From CAZISM01 sp964541895 (GTDB lineage: Bacteria; Zhuqueibacterota; Zhuqueibacteria; Residuimicrobiales; Residuimicrobiaceae), in assembly GCA_964541895.1 (NCBI GenBank), contig CAZISM010000018.1, forward strand, positions 1 through 62,912: DNA of 62,912 bases, written 5' to 3'. The translations under genes were made by a program, and so were the position numbers. Each line of letters starts with the position of its first letter. Position 1 is the first letter of the stretch. Under the pieces are notes generated by a model. That model worked only from the letters and a program-made list of their open reading frames with translations. It did no database searches and was not told the origin of the DNA. Shown piece after piece: positions 45,164 through 53,187 of this stretch.

Positions 45164-46507
45164 ATGTCAGCTCCCTTTGCCTCAAGACGGGATTTTCTCA
45201 AGCAGGCGACCGTTGCCGGCGCCGGTTTTACGATTTTACCCAGCGGCCTGCGCGCCGGTGTTCGTGCGCCCAGCGACAAGCTCAATATCGCGCTGATCGG
45301 AGCCTATGGCCGGGCCAAAGCCCATTATCGCGGTCTGGCCGGAGAAAATGTGGTGGCGCTCTGCGACGTCAACGAAGACCATATCGCCATCGCAGCCAAA
45401 GAATTTCCCAAAGCCAAACACTATGTCGACTGGCGCAAGTGTCTGGACCAGAAAGACCTGGATGCCGTGGTCTGCTGCACCCTCGACCACACCCATGCCT
45501 TTATCGCCAATTGGACGCTCAATCGAGGATTGCATATGTATTGCGAAAAACCTCTGGGCATCACGGTGGAAGAGGTCAGGACCGTGCGTCAGACCTACCT
45601 GAAGGTTAAGCATAAACTGGCTACGCAACACGGCACCCAACGCCATGCCAAAGCGAATTTCAATCGGGTGCGCGAGCTGGTTCGCGACGGCGTTGTCGGT
45701 GAACTTTCCACGGTATATGCCTGGGGTAACCGCCAGCTTCGCCGCTCCGGCTATCCGGCGGCCAGTGGAGCAGCGCCCAAATCTCTGCATTATGATCTGT
45801 GGCTCGGGCCATCTCCGTTTCATCCCTATAATCCAGAATATTTTGCCGGTGAAGCAGGCTTGAATTGCCTGAACTGGAACATGTATTGGGATTTCGGTAC
45901 CGGCCAGGTGGGGGATATGGGCAGCCACACCATGGACCTGGTCTGGAATGCCATTGATGCCGGCTTGCCGATATCGGCTGAAGCGGAAGGTGAGGCGTAT
46001 AATCCGCAGGTGACTCCGGTAGAATTAAAAGCGACCTTTGAACATCCGGCCAATGACTGGCGTCCGGCCATCAAAGTGCTCTGGTACCAGGGCGGCATGA
46101 TGCCAACCTCGCCGATGAAATATATCGATCTCAAGCAGATCGATCATGGCGCGCTGTTTAAGGGCAGCAAAGGTTTTCTTATCAGCGATTTCGATTCCCG
46201 GGCGATCATCCCCTTTGGAGCTGAAGCGGACATGACCTATTACAAACCGCGGCCGGCTACAGAGCTGGATCCGCCGGTTAAGGATTTTCAGCAGGAATGG
46301 ATCGATGCCTGCAAAGGCGATTTAAAGACCTCCTGCGACTTTGAATATGGCGCCAACATGATGGAACAGCTACTCCTGGGTCTGGTGGCCTATCGCGTCG
46401 GCAAAAAGCTAGACTATGACGGCATATCCGGCCGTGTCACCAACAGCGCCGAAGCCAATGATTTGCTGCGCCGGGAATATCGAAAGGGCTGGACGTTAAA
46501 CGGATGA
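45164..46507 (+). CDS. Tat-exported Gfo/Idh/MocA-family oxidoreductase
   Basis: GGAGG before ATG 45164 sets the start (447 residues). 'SRRDFLKQATVAGAG' is a Tat signal. The Rossmann domain has 'NIALIGAYGRAKAHYRGLAG', where the usual GxGxxG is changed to GAYGRA, then 'ALCDVN', 'DAVVCCTLDHTHAFIA' and the conserved CEKPLGITVEEVR, whose lysine is in the active site. The second half is the alpha/beta substrate domain with 'DLWLGPSPFHPYNPEYF' and 'GDMGSHTMDLVW'. Exported members carry tightly bound NAD(P) through Tat and include NAD-dependent glycosidases of GH109, so sugar oxidation, epimerisation or hydrolysis are all possible. It lies 18 nt after the GH65-like gene. Confidence 0.85.
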   Translation: MSAPFASRRDFLKQATVAGAGFTILPSGLRAGVRAPSDKLNIALIGAYGRAKAHYRGLAGENVVALCDVNEDHIAIAAKEFPKAKHYVDWRKCLDQKDLDAVVCCTLDHTHAFIANWTLNRGLHMYCEKPLGITVEEVRTVRQTYLKVKHKLATQHGTQRHAKANFNRVRELVRDGVVGELSTVYAWGNRQLRRSGYPAASGAAPKSLHYDLWLGPSPFHPYNPEYFAGEAGLNCLNWNMYWDFGTGQVGDMGSHTMDLVWNAIDAGLPISAEAEGEAYNPQVTPVELKATFEHPANDWRPAIKVLWYQGGMMPTSPMKYIDLKQIDHGALFKGSKGFLISDFDSRAIIPFGAEADMTYYKPRPATELDPPVKDFQQEWIDACKGDLKTSCDFEYGANMMEQLLLGLVAYRVGKKLDYDGISGRVTNSAEANDLLRREYRKGWTLNG

Positions 46508-46556
46508 CAGGACCCCGGTAAGCCGGTTCCAGCATTTTTTTTGAGGAAAGACACTT

Positions 46557-47723
46557 ATGCCTGTCTTTACAGTAAAAGCAAACGCGGTTTTGGCTGTGTT
46601 GCTGGGAATGGTGTTACTGCTGAATTGCCGTCTGACGACATCCGCTTCGCCCCGTATGACCGTGCTGTTCATCATCGATGGCATGGCTTGTGGAACGCTT
46701 GAGCGGTTGAATCTGCCGACGCTGCAGCAGATACGCGATAACGGCGTCTATTTTCCGGATCTGAACCTGCCGCTGCCGGCGCATCTGGTCCGCAATGATA
46801 GCATGGAATCCGTGCATTATTATCCTTGGGGGTGTTCTCTGCCGAATGTCATGCTGCAGACCGGCTCGTTGTTTATTGGCGCAGCCGGATTGAAAGAATC
46901 GATGATTCAGCACAGCTTTCCGGAAGGCACCACCGCTTTTGTTGTCAATGATGGAGCGTATGAGGAGCTGCGATACGGCTATTCATACTATGTCCGTCAT
47001 GGCCGCGGGGAAAAAGATCAATATGATTATGCCGGTGTGGTACAGAAGGCCCGGGAGATCATCACACAACATCACCCGCGCTTTATCAGGATACACCTGC
47101 AGGGCACCGGTTCTGCCGGCTATCATGACCTGCAGGCCGGTCGTGGATTATGGTCAGAGCAATCCCGCTATCCCGGCGAAATGGTGCGAGCGGATTCTGC
47201 ATTAGCCGATTTCATCGCCTGGTTGAAGGACATCAATATTTACGACCAGACCACCTTCATCGTGATGGGCGATCATGGACAGAACGACGAGGGCTGGCAT
47301 GCTCCCTATGTCGGCCAGGCTCATAAACAACCGGTTCTGTTTCAGGGATACGGCATAAAAAAAGGCAAGGTGATGACCAATGCCTCCTCACTGGACATCG
47401 CGCCTACGGTATGTCACATGAACCAGGTGCCGCTTCCGGCACAAAACATGGGGCGGGTGTTGCTGGAGATTTTTGCAGGTGAGCCCGACTCGAAAGCCGG
47501 CCGGTCACTGGTGGCCCGATTGAATGAAGCGTTGCTGCAGCATCATCGTCTGCTGCAGCAAGTACCTGCGGCGCAACGCGCTCCGGAATTTGAACGCGTG
47601 AACAGGAATTTCCTTACCATCGAATCCATCGGCAGCTGGCACAAACACGTTGCGACGCTGGCGGAACTGGTGCAGCATCAGGAGCGAATTCTGCAGGAGC
47701 TGCGTTCTTCGATGGCGCGTTGA
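46557..47723 (+). CDS. Exported alkaline-phosphatase-superfamily hydrolase
   Basis: A 388-residue protein with GAGGAAA before the ATG and a hydrophobic N-terminus ('VLAVLLGMVLLLNC', possibly a lipoprotein signal). 'TVLFIIDGMACG' provides the first metal aspartate; 'TFIVMGDHGQNDEGWHAP' provides the D, H and later H of the second metal set. There is no CxPSR site, so it is not a formylglycine sulfatase. 'SLPNVMLQTGS' could contain the Ser/Thr nucleophile as in phosphodiesterases and nucleotide pyrophosphatases. The substrate may be a phosphate or phosphodiester group on the glycan; this is inference. It is the last gene of the plus-strand cluster and meets a minus-strand gene 6 nt later. Confidence 0.78.
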   Translation: MPVFTVKANAVLAVLLGMVLLLNCRLTTSASPRMTVLFIIDGMACGTLERLNLPTLQQIRDNGVYFPDLNLPLPAHLVRNDSMESVHYYPWGCSLPNVMLQTGSLFIGAAGLKESMIQHSFPEGTTAFVVNDGAYEELRYGYSYYVRHGRGEKDQYDYAGVVQKAREIITQHHPRFIRIHLQGTGSAGYHDLQAGRGLWSEQSRYPGEMVRADSALADFIAWLKDINIYDQTTFIVMGDHGQNDEGWHAPYVGQAHKQPVLFQGYGIKKGKVMTNASSLDIAPTVCHMNQVPLPAQNMGRVLLEIFAGEPDSKAGRSLVARLNEALLQHHRLLQQVPAAQRAPEFERVNRNFLTIESIGSWHKHVATLAELVQHQERILQELRSSMAR

Positions 47724-47729
47724 TCCGAT

Positions 47730-48968
47730 CTAGCCGGAGGAGCCAAATTCCTTGCTGATGCCGTCATAGACGGCTTTTCGATTTTCCTCCGGAATTTTTA
47801 TCTCGTTGAAAAACGTCATGCCTGTCAGGCGGCTGTTCTGCCTATGATACGCCCGGCCCCAGGCGATGATCTTTTTGATATACTCCGGGCCTTTGGGCGG
47901 CAACTGATAATTGTGCGGCGAATCTCTTCGTACGACGGTGTGCAGGTAACAGGGCAGCGGGGAGAGATAATCGATCACCCGCTCCAGCTCTTTCGTTTCC
48001 TGCTCCCGGTGGCGGCCCTCGCCGTACGGCATGATGAAATCAGGTGCCACGTCCCTGAGCACGGCAATGGTCTGGCCGCGGTTGTTTTGAAATCCTTCGA
48101 TGTCGCCATCCTGAGGGGAAAAGCCGGAGTAGAATCCGAACTGCATGGCGGGATTGATCGATTTGACCAGCGTCTTGATGTCCAGCAGAGTTTCCCTGAT
48201 CCGTTTGCTTTTCCACTCCAGCAGCTTTTCTCCGGAAATGGTATTCATCTGCTCGCCCGTGTCATGCAGCAATTTTTCCTGTGAATAGCGGCAGTAGCAG
48301 GTGTCGGCGGTGTAGGAGGGATGTTCCAGCACCAGACCGTCCAGCCGGGAATAACGGGTCAGAACATCGCTGATTTTATCGCGCATGTAGTGCCGGGTTT
48401 GGGGACTGTCGCAGCAGATGTGCAGTGTTTCGATCGCTTCCCGTTCATAGGCATCGGCCTCCGGCCGGATGGTATGGATGATCCGGCCGTCTTTTTTGCG
48501 CAGGAATTCAATGCCCGGATACCCCTCCTTGACGCCGATAAGGCCGAGATATTTAATTTCTATAAATACGGAAATACCCAGGGTGTGCGCCTTGTCGATG
48601 AGGCGCGAGAAAAATTCGCTCTCTTCAAGGGCGTTCACCGCTTTTTTATCGACTTGCGGTGCAAGTTTTTCATTGCGCACCGGCCAGGCCAGACCGTGAT
48701 TGAGCGGTGCAAAATAGCCGGAGGATTCCATCATGACGATGAGCCTGGTCATGCCGTGCGCTTGCATGTGATCCAGCAATGCACTGAAATAGTCAAAGCC
48801 GAGCCGGCGCTCTCCGGCTTCATAGGTCAAACAGGTCGTCCAGCCAAATATCATCGGTTGTTTCGATCCTGCGACCAGATTGGGCCGCGCTCCGTAGAGT
48901 CGACGGTGGCCGAGGCTGAGCAGAGCTGCTGCAACGGTTTTCAAAAAGGTTTTTCTGCTGATGGTCAT
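47730..48968 (-). CDS. Tat-exported protein with predicted TIM-barrel-like fold
   Basis: Start at 48968 (MTISRKTFLKTVAAALLSLG), a Tat-like signal with RK in place of RR; the upstream 13 codons add nothing recognisable. The 412-residue protein alternates strands and helices in the manner of a glycosidase barrel: 'GFDYFSALLDHMQAHGMTRLIVMMESSGYF', 'DKAHTLGISVFIEIKYLG', 'RLDGLVLEHPSY' and 'MQFGFYSGFSP'. I cannot assign a CAZy family; the E in 'MESSG', 'FIEIK' or 'LEHPS' could be catalytic. It is the only minus-strand gene between 1 and 56759, converging with the sulfatase cluster, so it is regulated separately. Confidence 0.65.
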   Translation of the reverse strand: MTISRKTFLKTVAAALLSLGHRRLYGARPNLVAGSKQPMIFGWTTCLTYEAGERRLGFDYFSALLDHMQAHGMTRLIVMMESSGYFAPLNHGLAWPVRNEKLAPQVDKKAVNALEESEFFSRLIDKAHTLGISVFIEIKYLGLIGVKEGYPGIEFLRKKDGRIIHTIRPEADAYEREAIETLHICCDSPQTRHYMRDKISDVLTRYSRLDGLVLEHPSYTADTCYCRYSQEKLLHDTGEQMNTISGEKLLEWKSKRIRETLLDIKTLVKSINPAMQFGFYSGFSPQDGDIEGFQNNRGQTIAVLRDVAPDFIMPYGEGRHREQETKELERVIDYLSPLPCYLHTVVRRDSPHNYQLPPKGPEYIKKIIAWGRAYHRQNSRLTGMTFFNEIKIPEENRKAVYDGISKEFGSSG

Positions 48969-49232
48969 ACTGTCCCGGGCCCGCTGAACACAGGCCCGCT
49001 CCCTCATTTATATTCAGGCAGACAACGCATTCGCTGTATCTACCATGAAAGTATCCATTCCTGATACTATAAGCAAATGAAAAAAGTCGTTTCTTTTTCT
49101 CCTGTCAGGAACAGGATCGTGAACAATATTCCCGCACGATCGGTTTTTGCTTGATTTTAAAAATTGGCGTTTGTACCATATCGACAACGAGCTGTTAAGG
49201 TGGAATTATTTAGCAGGAGGAGGCTTTTTTAC

Positions 49233-51338
49233 ATGGCTGTTGTTGGATTGTTCTCGAGAAAAATTAGAAAGTTATCTGTTCTTGTTCTGGTGGGGTGTTT
49301 ATCGGTTTTTGCAGAAGACCGGACGTCATCTCGGTCACAGTTCGTCATCCCGAATATCGACCGTTCGCCCCACCTGGATGGCAAGGTCAATGAATCGGTG
49401 TGGCAAAACGCCTTGCGCATCGATACCTTTTATCAGTTCACTCCCAATAACGGCGAGCCGCCTTCGCAAAAAACACATGCCTATATGTATTGCGATGCCA
49501 ACAACCTCTATGTCGCTTTTCGCTGCTTTGACACCGAACCGGACAAAATCCGCGCCACACTGGCGCCGCGCAATCAATGGAGCAATAACGATAACGCGTT
49601 CATCTATCTTGACACCTTTGATAACAAACGCGACCAGTTTCTTTTTATGATCAACCCTCACGGCGTGCAATATAACTCTTTCGACACGCTGTGGAAATCG
49701 GCCGGCAGCATCGATTCGCTCGGCTGGAGCGGTGAGATGGCCATTCCTTTCAAATCGCTGCGTTTTCCCAATACGCCGCAACAGACCTGGGGGTTCGTTC
49801 TCGGTCGCAATATCTATCGCCGCGGCGAAGTGTTGAACAATATCGACGTCCGCTATGATGACGACTTTTATGCCATGTTTTCACAAGCCACCGGCATAGG
49901 GCACATTGCGGCAGGCCATCACCACATCGAACTGGTCCCTTACGGCGCCGCCAGACGCTCGCGAGGAGCCACAGCCAGAGAAGAGGACGCGGCTATGGGT
50001 ATCGACGGTAAATGGGGGTTGTCGCCCAACCTGGTGCTGGACGTTTCCGCGGCTCCGGATTTTTCCCAGGTGGAGAGCGATCCTTTTTTCGTAAACTTTA
50101 GTCCCTATGAATATCAATTGGCGGAAAACCGGCCTTTCTTCAATGAAGGCAGCGCCGTGTTTTCATTGCCGTACAGCCTGTTTTACAGCCGTCGCGTCGA
50201 AAATCCGAAACTTATGCTCAAGATGACGGGCAAGGAAGGGCCCTGGAACATGGGCGTGATCAACAGCTGGGATGACCCGTCGTCCGGCAACAATCGATTC
50301 TACCATGTTGAGCGGCTGCAGAAGGAGGTGTTCAACACCTCGAAAGCGGGTTTTACTATTTCCGGATTCGAAGCGCCCCATGATTTCAACCGCAATATTT
50401 CCGTGGACGGACAACTGGTCCGCGGCATGTATCGCCGCCTCAACTATCAGGTGGCGTCCACCTTTAACGCCGGCCAGGACAATAGAGACAATTACCTGTT
50501 TTACCTGCAGCATGCCATGTCCCCCTATCAGGGCATGAACTATGGTTTCAGTTATACGGATATCGCACCGCAGTACGATCCCAAATCCGGGATTATCGGA
50601 TTGCGAGGCTATCGCAACGGCGGACTCTCCTGGGGCTATAGCTGGCATCTGCCCGAAAGCGGCATCGAATTGCTGAGTGTGTCCGCCTCCGGACAATACG
50701 CCCGAGTTTACAACGGCCTGGACCTGAATCGGGGCGGGGGCCTGAGCCTCTCCTGTTCGTTTATTAACAGGATGAACCTGGGTTTGTCGTTCTCCAAAAG
50801 CAGCGGTCGATCACAGATTCGCGACGATGCGGATCTGGTCTGGAACAAGCACATGTTCACCAGCGACAGCTATTCCTTCAGCGCCTCCAGTCAAACCGGC
50901 TCTTCGCTGGACGGTTCGCTGTCGTACAGTTACGGCAGAGGCGGCGGCATCTATCTTGACGATTATCAGGACCAGCAGGCCGGTACCGTACAAAGCGCCG
51001 GATGGGCGTTCATCTTTAAGCCTCTGACCAATATTCTTTTCAAAAATTCCACCTCCTGGTACAAGCAGGTGTTAAACAGCAACGGTTTTGTACAATATGA
51101 TAACTGGTTGCTGCGTAATTCGCTGCATTATCAGATAACCCATAACTGGTTTTCACGCATCGTTCAGGACTATGATGTGACCATGAAATCGCAATTATTC
51201 GATTTTCTTGTGGGGTATGAATTCCAGGCCGGCTCCACGTTTTATATATCCTACAAAGAGCTCAGGCAGATGTTGCACCAGTCCGAACGGCAGCACTATG
51301 TCCTGTTCAGCAAATTTTCATATCTGTTCCGGATGTAA
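49233..51338 (+). CDS. DUF5916-type protein: CBM9-like domain plus outer-membrane barrel (second copy)
   Basis: AGGAGGAGG stands shortly before ATG 49233, so that start is used (701 residues); the TTG at 49164 is rejected. A hydrophobic stretch ('LSVLVLVGCLSVFA') is the signal. 'PHLDGKVNESVWQNA' opens the CBM9-like domain, followed by 'AYMYCDANNLYVAFRCFDTE' and 'GEMAIPFKSLRFP'. Then comes the barrel with 'SAAPDFSQVESDPFFVNFS', 'ENRPFFNEG' and a terminal aromatic strand 'KFSYLFRM'. It is smaller than the copy at 21806 and only distantly similar. A possible weak promoter (TTGATT 49151, TACCAT 49174) precedes it. An outer-membrane location is likely; the function is unknown. Confidence 0.83.
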   Translation: MAVVGLFSRKIRKLSVLVLVGCLSVFAEDRTSSRSQFVIPNIDRSPHLDGKVNESVWQNALRIDTFYQFTPNNGEPPSQKTHAYMYCDANNLYVAFRCFDTEPDKIRATLAPRNQWSNNDNAFIYLDTFDNKRDQFLFMINPHGVQYNSFDTLWKSAGSIDSLGWSGEMAIPFKSLRFPNTPQQTWGFVLGRNIYRRGEVLNNIDVRYDDDFYAMFSQATGIGHIAAGHHHIELVPYGAARRSRGATAREEDAAMGIDGKWGLSPNLVLDVSAAPDFSQVESDPFFVNFSPYEYQLAENRPFFNEGSAVFSLPYSLFYSRRVENPKLMLKMTGKEGPWNMGVINSWDDPSSGNNRFYHVERLQKEVFNTSKAGFTISGFEAPHDFNRNISVDGQLVRGMYRRLNYQVASTFNAGQDNRDNYLFYLQHAMSPYQGMNYGFSYTDIAPQYDPKSGIIGLRGYRNGGLSWGYSWHLPESGIELLSVSASGQYARVYNGLDLNRGGGLSLSCSFINRMNLGLSFSKSSGRSQIRDDADLVWNKHMFTSDSYSFSASSQTGSSLDGSLSYSYGRGGGIYLDDYQDQQAGTVQSAGWAFIFKPLTNILFKNSTSWYKQVLNSNGFVQYDNWLLRNSLHYQITHNWFSRIVQDYDVTMKSQLFDFLVGYEFQAGSTFYISYKELRQMLHQSERQHYVLFSKFSYLFRM

Positions 51339-51524
51339 TAATTCCCGGACTGTGAAGGGGGTCAGTGCAAAACAATCGATGCCAAGATGCATTCGCTTAG
51401 GTGATATTAAAGTGGAATATGCAACGGTTTGGAGGATCCGACCTCTGTCGGTCGAAAACACAATTCATGTTAGTATATGGCAAGTTGACGTCGCACAATG
51501 CTTGTTGACAAAACAGGAGGCCGC

Positions 51525-52838
51525 ATGAAAGCCAGAAACGAATTTCCGGCAGGTAAGCCGGACCATGATATCAGCCGTCGACGTTTTCTCGGCACAGGCG
51601 CCCTGGCGGCGGCTGCGTTGACCACCGGCACGGCTAAAGGTGCCGGAGAAAAGCTCAAGATGGGTGTGATCGGCAGCGGTTGGTATGGCATGGTGGATAT
51701 GAATGCCGCGTTCAAGGTCGGCGGCGTTGAGTGCATCGGATTATGCGACGTGGACACCGCCCATCTGGAAGAGAGCGCCCAGGCCGTCGAGGCAAAGCAG
51801 GGCTATCGACCGCAAACGTTCAAGCACTATCGGGATCTTTTGAATATGCCGGGCTTGCAGGCCGTGATCATCGCCACGCCGCCGCACTGGCACGCCCTGC
51901 CCTTTATCGACGCCCTGGCAAAAGGATTGGATATTTATTGCGAAAAGCCGCTGGCGTATGATATCCGCGAAGGCCAGGCGATGGTACGGGCCGCGGAACG
52001 CAGCCGGCAAATCGTACAGATCGGATTTCAGCGCCGCCAGAGCCAGTCGATCAAAGCGGCGCGTGAGTTCATACAGAACGGCGGCATCGGCAAAATAATT
52101 CAGGTCGAAGTGCAGATTCATTATTCGGCCAGGATGCTGGATGCCACCCCGCAGAATCCGCCGGCAACGCTGGATTGGGAGCTGTGGTGCGGACCGGCAC
52201 CCAGGCTGCCCTACAGCCCGCAGATCGGCCACAAATCCTGGCGACTGGAAAAGGAGTATGGCAACGGTCATCTTGTGGACTGGGGCATTCATCTCGTAGA
52301 CGCCACGCGCTGGATATTGAACGAAACCATGCCATGGTCCGTGCAGGCGGCAGGCGGCATCTATGTGCATAAAGGACATATCACGACACCGGATATTTTA
52401 ACCGCGCAGTTTGATTTTGCCACCTGTCCGGTCATCTGGCGTCATCGCTTGTGGGGCGCGGTCGAGTATGCGCCGGAAATCGCCAACGGCATTCTCTTTT
52501 ACGGTGAAAAAGGTTCTCTGTTTGTTACCGACAAACGCTGGGTGGTTATGCCCAGAGAGGCGGGAAAAGACAAAGAGGTGCATGAAACGGACAACGATAT
52601 GGCGGTGGAGCATATGGCGGATTTTCTGCAGGCGGTGCAGAGCCGCAAAGCGCCGACCTGTACGCCTCAGGATTCATTTCAGAGCACGGCTACGGTGCAG
52701 CTGGGCATGATCGCTTACACGGTCGGTGAAAAAATAAACTGGCACTTTGGCGAGAAAAAGTTACCAGGCAACGACAAAGCCGCCAAACTGTTACAACGGC
52801 CGTATCGCGCGCCCTGGCGACATCCATATCCGATTTAA
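51525..52838 (+). CDS. Tat-exported Gfo/Idh/MocA-family oxidoreductase (second copy)
   Basis: AGGAGG before ATG 51525 sets the start (437 residues). 'SRRRFLGTGALAAAALTTGTA' is a clear Tat signal. The NAD(P)-binding segment 'MGVIGSGWYGMVDMNAAF' keeps GxGxxG, and 'CEKPLAYDIREGQ' and 'QIGFQRRQSQSIKAAREFI' are family motifs. 'LWCGPAPRLPYSPQIGHKSW' and 'GHLVDWGIHLVDATRWIL' mark the substrate domain with its conserved histidine. It differs clearly from the copy at 45164, so this is not a recent duplication. An exported sugar oxidoreductase or GH109-like enzyme is inferred. It is followed by the remnant of a nitroreductase. Confidence 0.87.
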   Translation: MKARNEFPAGKPDHDISRRRFLGTGALAAAALTTGTAKGAGEKLKMGVIGSGWYGMVDMNAAFKVGGVECIGLCDVDTAHLEESAQAVEAKQGYRPQTFKHYRDLLNMPGLQAVIIATPPHWHALPFIDALAKGLDIYCEKPLAYDIREGQAMVRAAERSRQIVQIGFQRRQSQSIKAAREFIQNGGIGKIIQVEVQIHYSARMLDATPQNPPATLDWELWCGPAPRLPYSPQIGHKSWRLEKEYGNGHLVDWGIHLVDATRWILNETMPWSVQAAGGIYVHKGHITTPDILTAQFDFATCPVIWRHRLWGAVEYAPEIANGILFYGEKGSLFVTDKRWVVMPREAGKDKEVHETDNDMAVEHMADFLQAVQSRKAPTCTPQDSFQSTATVQLGMIAYTVGEKINWHFGEKKLPGNDKAAKLLQRPYRAPWRHPYPI

Positions 52839-52843
52839 CGCCG

Positions 52844-53122
52844 CCACCGCGTCCCATCGCAGGTCCGCCGGCATTTGCGCCGGTGCATCTGCTCCTGGTT
52901 TCGGACAACGCGCGCCTTGGTGGTGGAACGTCGGAACAGAAGAGGGAGTGGGGCGCTATCGATGTGGGGATCGTTTCGCAGAACATTGCTCTCTTGTGTG
53001 CCGGAACCGGTATGGTGACGCGGCCGCGCGTATCTGTGGACAGGGAAAAGGTCAAATCGTTGCTCCGGCTGACAGAGCTGCACTGTCCCATGCTCGAGCA
53101 CCCGGTCGGTTTTCCTGAATAA
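52844..53122 (+). pseudogene. C-terminal remnant of a nitroreductase-family protein
   Basis: The frame reads 'PPAFAPVHLLLVSDNARLGG', then 'WGAIDVGIVSQNIALLCAG', 'GMVTRPRVSVDRE' and 'HPVGFPE' before its stop at 53120-53122. This order is that of the last 80-90 residues of SagB/ThcOx-type nitroreductases (FMN-binding), which are normally about 200 residues. No N-terminal half or start codon with a ribosome site is visible, and the upstream in-frame sequence overlaps the Gfo/Idh gene. A truncated, non-functional copy is the best explanation. Confidence 0.65.
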
Positions 53123-53187
53123 CCAAATCGGAAAAATATAGTGTGCCGGATACAAGGGTTGATGGATAAAATTGCAAAGGATACCAG

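Noticed and set aside
46557..47723. Seventh sulfatase
   Set aside because: The metal motifs fit the alkaline phosphatase superfamily but there is no C/S-x-P/A-x-R formylglycine site.
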